Source of the DNA: Lachnospiraceae bacterium AM93-12TA
GTDB lineage: Bacteria; Bacillota; Clostridia; Lachnospirales; Lachnospiraceae
DNA length: 5,712 nucleotides
Direction: 5' to 3'
NCBI GenBank assembly: GCA_027698105.1
Contig: JAQERH010000065.1
Coordinates: 1 to 5,712 of the forward strand
Of this stretch, positions 1 through 4,437 are shown in pieces. The notes under the pieces are model-generated. The model ran no database searches and was not told the DNA's origin. It saw nothing but the letters and a program-made list of their open reading frames with translations. Position numbers and translations under genes: made by a program. Every line of letters begins with the position of its first letter. Within the stretch, counting starts at the first letter, position 1.

Positions 1-95
1 CAAGGTTTACCTGACGTCTTTTTTTCATGGTGCTTTCCAATAAAAAGCAAAGATTACTAATACATTACCGATATGTATACTGATTAAGCGTGAAC

Positions 96-138
96 TATTG
101 GTAGAAAAGTGCTTGATATTCAAGAAAAGCTACCAATA
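96..138. repeat. Nested inverted repeat (9-bp outer, 5-bp inner arms)
   Basis: The outer arms are TATTGGTAG at 96-104 and CTACCAATA at 130-138, a perfect 9-bp match. Between them lies a second hairpin, CTTGA at 112-116 and TCAAG at 120-124 with a TAT loop. AAAAG flanks the inner stem on both sides. There is no T-run after it, so it is not a classical terminator. It fits a protein-binding operator, a recombinase or relaxase recognition site, or an RNA stem. Confidence 0.55.
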
Positions 139-142
139 TGTT

Positions 143-152
143 AGTATATACT
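143..152. repeat. Perfect 10-bp palindrome AGTATATACT
   Basis: AGTATATACT equals its own reverse complement and lies 4 bp after the nested inverted repeat. It could be an operator half of the same site, or part of an AT-rich promoter. A chance origin is possible because the sequence is simple. Confidence 0.35.
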
Positions 153-154
153 TG

Positions 155-190
155 TAAGCGAGAGGGACACAAAACAGTCCTGAGAGCTTA
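155..190 (+). ncRNA. Candidate structured RNA hairpin with tandem G-A internal loop
   Basis: TAAGC at 155-159 pairs with GCTTA at 186-190, and GGGAC at 164-168 pairs with GTCCT at 177-181 (one G-U). The loop is 8 nt, ACAAAACA. The symmetric internal loop is GAGA at 160-163 opposite GAGA at 182-185, which places four alternating G-A and A-G mismatches in a row. Such tandem G-A pairs are characteristic of folded RNAs. I do not recognise a known RNA family, and transcription is not shown. Confidence 0.3.
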
Positions 191-192
191 GA

Positions 193-235
193 AATCGCCC
201 CCATAACCTAGAAGAAGTGCGCCTGTTTGGCGATT
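193..235. repeat. Inverted repeat AATCGCC / GGCGATT
   Basis: AATCGCC at 193-199 is complementary to GGCGATT at 229-235, enclosing 29 nt. It follows the tandem G-A hairpin after only 2 nt, so the two together could form consecutive stems of one RNA. The 7-bp arms and long loop make it weak taken alone. Confidence 0.3.
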
Positions 236-442
236 GCAGAGTACTTATTTTGGGGAGTGGTGTGTTCAAGTGGGAAAAGTCTGTGTAAAAGTGGCTTGTT
301 TAAGCAGAATAACATAGAAATACATTAAATAGACAGAATATTATGACATTTAAAGCTATAGCAAAAAAACTGTACCTTGACAGCGGAATATGGATGATTA
401 GACGCTAAACGCTTTTGCGCTTTAATATAGAAAAGAACTAAT

Positions 443-448
443 GGAGGA
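443..448 (+). promoter_or_regulatory. Ribosome binding site that sets the start of the 209-aa gene
   Basis: GGAGGA lies 7-8 nt before the ATG at 456. A second in-frame ATG at 441 overlaps this site and has no upstream Shine-Dalgarno sequence, so 456 is the better start. Confidence 0.75.
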
Positions 449-455
449 ATCAAAC

Positions 456-1085
456 ATGGATAAAAAAATGGAACTTTTGAATAATGAGAAATGGCTGGTT
501 GAAATGGCAGGAATCTTTGACCGTGTTACCGGATACCGATATATCCATCTTACAACGACAAATAAAGAGGAGAACCTTACTTATAAAAGTTTTACGGTAC
601 CGTTCGATAAGGTTGTGGACAATAAAGCGAGATTCAATGAGTTTACCTGTTATGGCTTGAAAAGAAACGAAGTGAAAACGGTTGTCCAGGAAATCAAGGG
701 GAATCTTGGAAAACTTCAATATGAGGCAAGCAATGATGCAGCATCGAATTTTGAGGATGTCCTGGAAGTGCTTTGTAAGAAAATCAAAGCGGCAAGTAAG
801 GTAGAGCGTATGACGTGGGACTTTGAGGATAAGGATAACAATAGTTACTATAAGATTCCTAATCCGACTTTTAAGAAATGGTTTGAGGAGGAGAACTTTG
901 AAGGCTGGAAGTATCAGGAGTTTGTGAGAGACTTGAAGGTTTTTGAATATACCTTGTGTAGCAAAAATAGAAACGATTATAAAAATACAAAAGACGGGAT
1001 AAGGGGGATCTGTTTGCAGGTCGATAAGATTATGAAATATATAGGCAAAGAAGAACCTGAGAAAAGAGAGGAGCGGCATAAATGA
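456..1085 (+). CDS. Hypothetical protein, possibly a coreless DUF927-like protein
   Basis: The 209-aa product is not firmly recognised. It has no signal peptide, membrane segment or cysteine cluster and is rich in Lys and Glu, so it is probably cytoplasmic. Two stretches recall the ends of DUF927 primase/helicase-type proteins of phages and integrative elements. Residues 46-80 (FTVP followed by a helical stretch) resemble the short segment those proteins carry before their ATPase core. Residues 139-199 (FKKWFEEENF onward) resemble their C-terminal winged-helix-like tail. No Walker A or B motif is present, so any ATPase core is missing. This family link is an impression from pattern and low in certainty. 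The start at 456 has a good GGAGG. The stop overlaps the methyltransferase start by four bases (ATGA), which indicates translational coupling and shared transcription with that gene. Confidence 0.8.
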   Translation: MDKKMELLNNEKWLVEMAGIFDRVTGYRYIHLTTTNKEENLTYKSFTVPFDKVVDNKARFNEFTCYGLKRNEVKTVVQEIKGNLGKLQYEASNDAASNFEDVLEVLCKKIKAASKVERMTWDFEDKDNNSYYKIPNPTFKKWFEEENFEGWKYQEFVRDLKVFEYTLCSKNRNDYKNTKDGIRGICLQVDKIMKYIGKEEPEKREERHK

Positions 1086-1960
1086 GAAATATTAGCTTTA
1101 TGCCGTGGACAGGCGGCAAGTTCAGAGTGGTTGACTGTCTATATCCGTTATTTCCGGATTACAGCTATTATTATGAACCGTTTTTTGGTTCTGGGGCAGT
1201 ATTGATAAATAAACAGTGCAAAGGAAGAGAAACAGTCAATGATTTGGATCGGGATCTTTATACATTACATAAGGTAATGAAAGACAGGGAGCAGGTAAAA
1301 AAACTGATTCAGACATTCCAGACTCAGCCACTGACAGAAGAGGCATTTAAGGAGGCAAAGGAAAAGCTGGATCAGAAAGAGGAACTCAGTGATTTTGAGC
1401 GAGCACGATGTAAGTATCTGCTTATCCAGCTGTCTTATAATGGAATGGGGAAGCATTATTCCGGTTATAATGGAAAACAATTTGGAGATATGGTGGCTTG
1501 GAAGTTCCCGATAATCTGTGACCGATATCAGAATGTGGAATTTCGTAATGCGGACGGTATCAGTTTAATGGGAGAGGACAAGGTAAAATACAATTCAGAT
1601 GCCTTTATATTTGCCGATCCGCCTTATGTGTTGGAGTTGCGAGGAAATAAGAACATCTATCAGTGCGATTTAACGGATGAGGCTCAGGTAAAGATGCTTG
1701 AAACGATTCGGGACGCTACCTGTAAAATCATGCTTTGCGGTTATGCTGGAGGGGATCATCTGTATGACAAATATCTGTTTCAGTGTGGACAAAACTGGAG
1801 GCGTTATAAACTGGCAGATCTGGTACATTCCTGCTCCAATCAGAGTAAGAAGGGGGTTGGCGAGGAGTTTATCTGGGTCAACTATGAACTGCCGGAGTCT
1901 GCCGGATATTACATAGACCTGAGTACGGAAGTATCAACTGTACCAGAGGTGGCTGCGTAA
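1082..1960 (+). CDS. D12-class DNA adenine-N6 methyltransferase, orphan
   Basis: This 292-aa enzyme should transfer a methyl group from S-adenosylmethionine to adenine N6 in a short DNA target. The MethyltransfD12 (Dam-like, alpha-class) order is visible. An N-terminal TGGK motif is at residues 10-13 and the cofactor motif I EPFFGSGAV at 32-40. An acidic VNDLD follows at 52-56, then a target-recognition region roughly at 60-170, and catalytic motif IV DPPY at 179-182. The length is normal for the family and all key motifs are intact. AGAGGAG at 1067-1073 serves as ribosome binding site and lies inside the preceding gene. No restriction endonuclease is adjacent, so it is a solitary methylase. 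On a mobile element it may protect the DNA from host restriction or tune expression by methylation; that role is inference. The target sequence cannot be read from the protein here. Confidence 0.93.
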   Translation: MRNISFMPWTGGKFRVVDCLYPLFPDYSYYYEPFFGSGAVLINKQCKGRETVNDLDRDLYTLHKVMKDREQVKKLIQTFQTQPLTEEAFKEAKEKLDQKEELSDFERARCKYLLIQLSYNGMGKHYSGYNGKQFGDMVAWKFPIICDRYQNVEFRNADGISLMGEDKVKYNSDAFIFADPPYVLELRGNKNIYQCDLTDEAQVKMLETIRDATCKIMLCGYAGGDHLYDKYLFQCGQNWRRYKLADLVHSCSNQSKKGVGEEFIWVNYELPESAGYYIDLSTEVSTVPEVAA

Positions 1961-2018
1961 GCGGCAGGATACATAAAAATTGAGTGAAAACACTGTGAAG
2001 AATGGCAATAGACAGACG

Positions 2019-2041
2019 GGGAGGGTCAGCGTTACCCTCCC
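2019..2041 (+). promoter_or_regulatory. 8-bp perfect hairpin in the xis leader
   Basis: GGGAGGGT at 2019-2026 pairs fully with ACCCTCCC at 2034-2041 around a 7-nt CAGCGTT loop. It ends 6 nt before the AAAGGA ribosome binding site of xis. No T-run follows, so it is not a simple terminator. Possible roles are mRNA stabilisation, control of xis translation, a pause or processing site between methylase and xis messages, or a protein-binding site. Confidence 0.6.
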
Positions 2042-2047
2042 AGACAG

Positions 2048-2053
2048 AAAGGA
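2048..2053 (+). promoter_or_regulatory. Ribosome binding site that sets the xis start
   Basis: AAAGGA lies 7 nt before the ATG at 2061. The in-frame ATG at 2055 is only 1 nt from it, and the earlier in-frame TTG at 1980 would translate through the hairpin into a segment with no Xis homology. The start at 2061 also gives the family's usual length. Confidence 0.65.
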
Positions 2054-2060
2054 AATGTGT

Positions 2061-2267
2061 ATGGATAACGAGAAAAGAGTGCCGCTGTGGCATAAATACA
2101 GCCTGACGATCCGAGAGGCGAGCGAGTATTTCAATCTGGGAGAAAAGAAGCTCCGTCAGATTATACAGGAGCAGCCACAGGAGGATTTTATACTGAATAA
2201 TGGGACAAAGGTACTGATTAAGAGAGTGAAGTTTGAGCAGTTTATGGATGCTGCAAGCTGTGTATAA
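2061..2267 (+). CDS. xis: Excisionase, Tn916 Xis type
   Basis: The 68-aa product matches the Tn916 Xis family in length (67 aa in Tn916) and layout. It opens with the PLWHKYSLTIREASEYF stretch, continues with a recognition-helix segment GEKKLRQII, and ends with a wing and KVLIKR followed by a C-terminal helix. The fold is a winged helix of the MerR-like excisionase kind. It binds the arms of the element and bends DNA so that the integrase performs excision rather than integration. It lies 24 bp upstream of int in the same direction, the standard xis-int order. Expression may be modulated by the leader hairpin. Nothing is missing, so it should be functional. Confidence 0.93.
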   Translation: MDNEKRVPLWHKYSLTIREASEYFNLGEKKLRQIIQEQPQEDFILNNGTKVLIKRVKFEQFMDAASCV

Positions 2268-2291
2268 GGGATTACGAAAGGGGACAGAACA

Positions 2292-3545
2292 ATGGCAGTA
2301 AGTGAGAAACGAAAAGATAATAGAGGACGGATTTTAAGGGACGGAGAACAGCAGAGAGCAGATGGGCGTTATATGTATACATATAAGGATCCGCTGACCA
2401 GAAAAGTGAGTTATATATACAGTTGGAAGCTGGAACCCCATGACAGGGTTCCGTCCGGCAAGAGAACGGATCTCTCCCTTAGGGAAAAAATCAGAGAGCT
2501 TAAGGAAAACGAGAGGAACGGGATTCTGTACCGTGGTGGAGATCTGAGCGTTCTGGAGCTGGTAGAAAAATATCTGAATACGAAAAACGGGGTACGCCCA
2601 ACGACCCAGAACGGCTACCGTACCGTAGTGAACTTCCTGAAAAAAGACCCGTTTGGAGAAAAACGGATTGACACGGTTCGGGTATTGGATGCCAAAGAAT
2701 GGATTGTAGGCTTACAGAAAAAAGGAAAAGGATACAGCAGCATTCATTCGATTCGTGGTGTGCTTCGTCCGGCATTTGCACTGGCGGCAGAGAGCGATTT
2801 CATCAGAAAGAACCCGTTTGACTTTGAGTTAAAGGAGGTCTTAATCAATGATTCCAGTAAACGGGATGCAGTGGAGCCAAGCGTGGAGAAAAGATTTCTG
2901 GACTTTGTGAAGAATGACGAGACCTATCGTGAGTGCTATGACGGGATGTTTATCCTGTTTAAAACCGGACTTCGAGTTTCAGAGCTGAGCGGACTGACAT
3001 TGAGAGACATTGATATGAAAGAGCGTATAATCAATATCAACCATCAGCTGCAAACCACAGGTCATAAAGGAAAGTACATCGAGGAAACCAAGACCAATGC
3101 AGGAACAAGAATCCTGCCGATGACGGAAGAGGTTTATGAAGCATTTCAGAGAGTGCTTGAGAACCGGAAATCCCCAAAGGTGGAGCAGATCATAGACGGA
3201 TACAGTGGATTTTTGTTTCTGGACAGACGGGGAAAGGCAATGGTATCGTATCAGTGGGAAAAGCGTTTTCAGCGTGCAGTTGAGAAGCACAACAAAGAGA
3301 ATAAAAGGAAGCTGCCGAAGATTACCCCTCATATCTGCCGCCATACCTACTGTACGAATATGGCGAAGAGCGGTATTAGTCCGAAAACGCTGCAATATCT
3401 GATGGGGCATAGTTCGATTGAAGTAACGATGAATGTGTATACTCATCTGGGTCTGGTGGACGCCAAAAGAGAAGTAGACCGTCTGGAGGCAATGAAGGAG
3501 ATCAACGAAAAAGAACAGACAGGAAAATGGTTCCGGATGGCATAG
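2292..3545 (+). CDS. int: Tyrosine recombinase integrase, Tn916 Int type
   Basis: The 417-aa product catalyses site-specific integration and excision of an integrative conjugative element. The N-terminal arm-binding domain (residues 1-70, with KRKDNRGRILRDGE and YSWKL) is the three-stranded sheet domain of Tn916 Int. A SAM-like core-binding domain spans about 80-180. The catalytic domain holds the full set R228 (in TGLRVSEL), K267 (in TKTNAGTR), H347 and R350 (HICRH), H373 (MGHSS) and nucleophile Y383 (NVYTH). Length is close to the 405 aa of Tn916 Int. AAAGGGGA at 2277-2284 precedes the ATG by 7 nt. There is no frameshift or missing catalytic residue, so the enzyme looks active. It lies last in its transcription unit, with likely arm sites just downstream, as expected for a gene at the end of the element. 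Confidence 0.96.
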   Translation: MAVSEKRKDNRGRILRDGEQQRADGRYMYTYKDPLTRKVSYIYSWKLEPHDRVPSGKRTDLSLREKIRELKENERNGILYRGGDLSVLELVEKYLNTKNGVRPTTQNGYRTVVNFLKKDPFGEKRIDTVRVLDAKEWIVGLQKKGKGYSSIHSIRGVLRPAFALAAESDFIRKNPFDFELKEVLINDSSKRDAVEPSVEKRFLDFVKNDETYRECYDGMFILFKTGLRVSELSGLTLRDIDMKERIININHQLQTTGHKGKYIEETKTNAGTRILPMTEEVYEAFQRVLENRKSPKVEQIIDGYSGFLFLDRRGKAMVSYQWEKRFQRAVEKHNKENKRKLPKITPHICRHTYCTNMAKSGISPKTLQYLMGHSSIEVTMNVYTHLGLVDAKREVDRLEAMKEINEKEQTGKWFRMA

Positions 3546-3562
3546 TCCGGAATCTTTTTTTT
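3531..3562 (+). terminator. Intrinsic terminator overlapping the int stop codon
   Basis: TTCCGGA at 3531-3537 pairs perfectly with TCCGGAA at 3546-3552 around an 8-nt loop that contains the TAG stop, followed by eight T at 3555-3562. The stem can grow by a G-U and a G-C pair. The last integrase codons (about F413 to the stop) therefore build the terminator. Confidence 0.88.
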
Positions 3563-3584
3563 GCCTGAAATCCATAGGGACAGA

Positions 3585-3604
3585 GAATTTACCTGTGAAT
3601 TTAC
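3585..3604. repeat. Two DR2-like integrase arm sites
   Basis: GAATTTAC occurs at 3585-3592 and 3597-3604, exactly 12 bp apart, followed by a T-run. From established work on Tn916, the Int N-terminal domain binds DR2 repeats of the form GAGTAGTAAATTC, whose complement begins GAATTTAC. The same 8 bases are found here twice, 40 bp downstream of int, where the arm sites should lie. Direct binding by this integrase is inferred. Confidence 0.6.
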
Positions 3605-3638
3605 TTTTTTTGCTGGCCTAGATATGCGAAGATATGCT

Positions 3639-3660
3639 ATACTATGCCTACATATAGTAT
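3639..3660. repeat. Inverted repeat ATACTAT / ATAGTAT, 8-bp spacer (possible att core)
   Basis: ATACTAT at 3639-3645 and ATAGTAT at 3654-3660 flank GCCTACAT. Two 7-bp arms around an 8-bp spacer are the geometry of a tyrosine-recombinase core site, and the position, between the DR2-like repeats and the cut phosphatase gene, fits an attachment site. The left arm also contains TATACT, a plausible -10 box, so a promoter is an equally fair reading. Confidence 0.3.
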
Positions 3661-3717
3661 TAGGGCAAATGCTTTGAAATGTAGAGAATACAAGGAAAAA
3701 CGAGGTTATACCAGGAT

Positions 3718-3765
3718 ATGAAACGATATGTCAGAGTGCTATTTATTTGCCACGGCATGATATGA
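3718..3765 (+). pseudogene. 5' remnant of a low-molecular-weight protein tyrosine phosphatase gene
   Basis: Reading from the ATG at 3718 gives MKRYVRVLFICHGMI and then TGA. RVLFICHG matches the start of the LMW-PTP family, whose P-loop runs C-H-G-N-I-C-R-S-P in these bacteria and normally begins about 10 residues from the start, exactly as here. The reading agrees up to Gly13 and fails immediately after, so the CX5R active site is cut and the remaining roughly 140 codons are absent. GAGG at 3702-3705 is a somewhat distant ribosome binding site. The simplest reading is a host gene interrupted by the insertion that brought tnpV and its downstream gene, or by the integrative element to the left. 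I found no matching 3' part in the window. The identification rests on about eight residues. Confidence 0.5.
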
Positions 3766-3822
3766 ACACACCCTCGAAAAAACCAGTAAAATCAAGGAAA
3801 ATCGGCACTCGAACACCCTCAA

Positions 3823-3842
3823 GTACGCCATTTTGTACGCCA
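3823..3842. repeat. Tandem GTACGCCA repeat, 12-bp period
   Basis: GTACGCCA occurs at 3823-3830 and 3835-3842, separated by TTTT and followed by AAATTTTTT. A GAACACCCTC motif directly before it (3811-3820) is an imperfect copy of GAACACACCCTCG at 3764-3776. Together these form a repeat cluster upstream of tnpV, suited to regulator or recombinase binding. No known site is recognised. Confidence 0.45.
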
Positions 3843-3866
3843 AATTTTTTGAAAATCCCTGATATG

Positions 3867-3876
3867 ACAGTACTGT
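3867..3876. repeat. Perfect 10-bp palindrome ACAGTACTGT
   Basis: ACAGTACTGT is fully self-complementary and lies 63 bp before the tnpV start. It could be an operator for the tnpV message. No repressor gene is adjacent. Confidence 0.35.
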
Positions 3877-3882
3877 TTTGAA

Positions 3883-3914
3883 CGTGAAAAATTCCAAAAA
3901 TCGCCGTGAAAAAT
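3883..3914 (+). repeat. CGTGAAAAAT direct repeat, 22-bp period
   Basis: CGTGAAAAAT is found at 3883-3892 and again at 3905-3914. The 22-bp offset is about two helical turns. The second copy forms the left arm of the hairpin at the tnpV ribosome binding site. Confidence 0.35.
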
Positions 3915-3930
3915 CATAAAATCACGGAGG
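3904..3930 (+). promoter_or_regulatory. tnpV ribosome binding site partly inside a hairpin
   Basis: CCGTGA at 3904-3909 pairs with TCACGG at 3922-3927 around a 12-nt A-rich loop, and the GGAGG at 3926-3930 shares two bases with the right arm. GGAGG is 8 nt from the ATG at 3939, which makes that start preferable to the in-frame GTG at 3906. The stem could lower translation by holding part of the ribosome binding site. This effect is inferred. Confidence 0.45.
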
Positions 3931-3938
3931 ATTTACAA

Positions 3939-4322
3939 ATGAGTAAACAGAAGAATAATGAAGTTTTAAAGTATAATGAGCCTGCATGTGCAGGGGCAGG
4001 AGACTATTTGATTCCGTTAATTAAGTTACAGCCTGTTGAAGAAAAGAGGCTGAATAAGTATGGCAGGATGCGTAGGGCGTTTCTACAGGAACAGAAACCA
4101 ATGATTTTCGATGACTTGGTGCTGACTGAGCAGCTGTTCCCGCATCTGTATGAAGTGCAGGAGATTGCAGAGAAAAGAGTGGAAGTGATTATGGCCGGAC
4201 TGCTTGAAAAGAATCCGGCTCCGGATAGGGAAATAGACGCTATGACCTGGGTAAGGCACATGAATCTGCTGAAAGCAATGGCGGAGGAAGTAGTTATGGC
4301 AGAAGTTATATATTGTGAATAA
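3939..4322 (+). CDS. tnpV: TnpV family transposon-encoded protein
   Basis: The 127-aa product matches the TnpV family, known from Tn4451-type and related mobilizable elements of Clostridia. Visible family signatures are the YLIPLIKL segment near residue 25, then NKYGRMRRAFLQEQKP with its conserved Gly-Arg-Met and Tyr/Phe-Leu pattern, L-x-G/T-x-L-x-x-HL-x-E with EIAEKR, and the C-terminal WVRHMN...AEEVVMAEVIY helix. The biochemical role of TnpV is unknown. It is not a transposase by sequence and has no catalytic motif. It is probably a small helical cytoplasmic protein. It stands alone, with its own terminator 9 bp after the stop, and marks this segment as mobile-element DNA. It uses more AT-rich codons than int. 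Confidence 0.88.
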   Translation: MSKQKNNEVLKYNEPACAGAGDYLIPLIKLQPVEEKRLNKYGRMRRAFLQEQKPMIFDDLVLTEQLFPHLYEVQEIAEKRVEVIMAGLLEKNPAPDREIDAMTWVRHMNLLKAMAEEVVMAEVIYCE

Positions 4323-4330
4323 TGGATTTA

Positions 4331-4361
4331 GGGGCTGGCTCAGATGTGAGTCAGCCCTTTT
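4331..4361 (+). terminator. Intrinsic terminator after tnpV
   Basis: GGGCTGGCTC at 4332-4341 pairs with GAGTCAGCCC at 4348-4357 (nine Watson-Crick pairs and one G-U) around the 6-nt loop AGATGT, followed by TTTT. It separates tnpV transcription from the next gene. Confidence 0.85.
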
Positions 4362-4380
4362 GTAAAACCTACATTAGTGG

Positions 4381-4415
4381 TACAATTATATATAAAAGAT
4401 TTTACAAAAGATTTT
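4381..4415 (+). promoter_or_regulatory. AT-rich promoter region with AAAAGATTTT direct repeat
   Basis: Because a terminator lies just upstream, the next gene needs its own promoter. TACAAT at 4381-4386 is a reasonable -10 box, with TTGTAA at 4360-4365 as a weak -35 at a short 15-bp spacing. AAAAGATTTT is repeated perfectly at 4394-4403 and 4406-4415, 12 bp apart, between this box and the start codon, where a repressor could bind. Promoter assignment is tentative; the repeat is exact. Confidence 0.4.
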
Positions 4416-4423
4416 GGAACAAT

Positions 4424-4427
4424 GGAG
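4424..4427 (+). promoter_or_regulatory. Ribosome binding site that sets the start of the 385-aa gene
   Basis: GGAG at 4424-4427 lies 10 nt before the ATG at 4438. The TTG at 4414, eight codons earlier, overlaps the AAAAGATTTT repeat, has no Shine-Dalgarno sequence, and would put GGAG inside the gene, so 4438 is preferred. Confidence 0.55.
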
Positions 4428-4437
4428 ACTGGTGGTC

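Larger units (their letters stand above)
1..440. other. Gene-free, dyad-rich region upstream of the 209-aa gene
   Basis: No open frame of credible length exists on either strand here. The stretch is AT-rich at both ends and more GC-rich around 155-260. It holds several nested dyads, listed separately. A TTGACA box lies at 377-382, but I see no good -10 box at 16-18 bp from it. TATTAT at about 340 also lacks a partner -35. The region could be a long leader of the downstream operon, a small RNA locus, or a DNA-processing site of the mobile element. The sequence alone does not decide. Confidence 0.6.
3621..3866 (+). repeat. Six GATATG repeats, two pairs with exact 10-bp spacing
   Basis: GATATG starts at 3621, 3631, 3715, 3725, 3759 and 3861. 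The pairs 3621/3631 and 3715/3725 are each 10 bp apart, with spacers CGAA and AAAC. That is one helical turn, as for cooperative protein binding. Copies at 3715, 3725 and 3759 overlap the phosphatase fragment, so part of the pattern could be chance coding sequence. Confidence 0.35.

Noticed and set aside
6..13. TTTACCTG shared with 3588-3595, as a possible opposite att site
   Set aside because: Only eight bases match and a near copy also occurs inside the 209-aa gene, so chance is likely.
1..28. Reverse-strand ATG at 28 reading MKKRRQVNL off the left edge
   Set aside because: Only nine codons are visible, the ribosome binding site is mediocre and close, and no promoter is convincing, so it is not supported as a gene.
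1..60. Forward open frames ending at 43 and 60 as tails of an upstream gene
   Set aside because: Two frames are open over this short distance and neither tail matches a family I recognise.
377..382. TTGACA as a -35 box for the 209-aa gene
   Set aside because: No acceptable -10 box lies 15-19 bp downstream.
450..1079. 209-aa reverse-strand open frame
   Set aside because: It lies opposite a gene with a good ribosome binding site and coupled neighbour, and its Phe/Ile/Leu-rich composition is typical of an antisense shadow.
1980..2060. 27-residue N-terminal extension of Xis from TTG at 1980
   Set aside because: It would translate through the leader hairpin, and the Xis family begins at the ATG with a good ribosome binding site at 2061.
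2979..3575. 198-aa reverse-strand open frame across int
   Set aside because: It is a shadow of the integrase gene, covers its catalytic region and terminator, and shows no recognisable domain.
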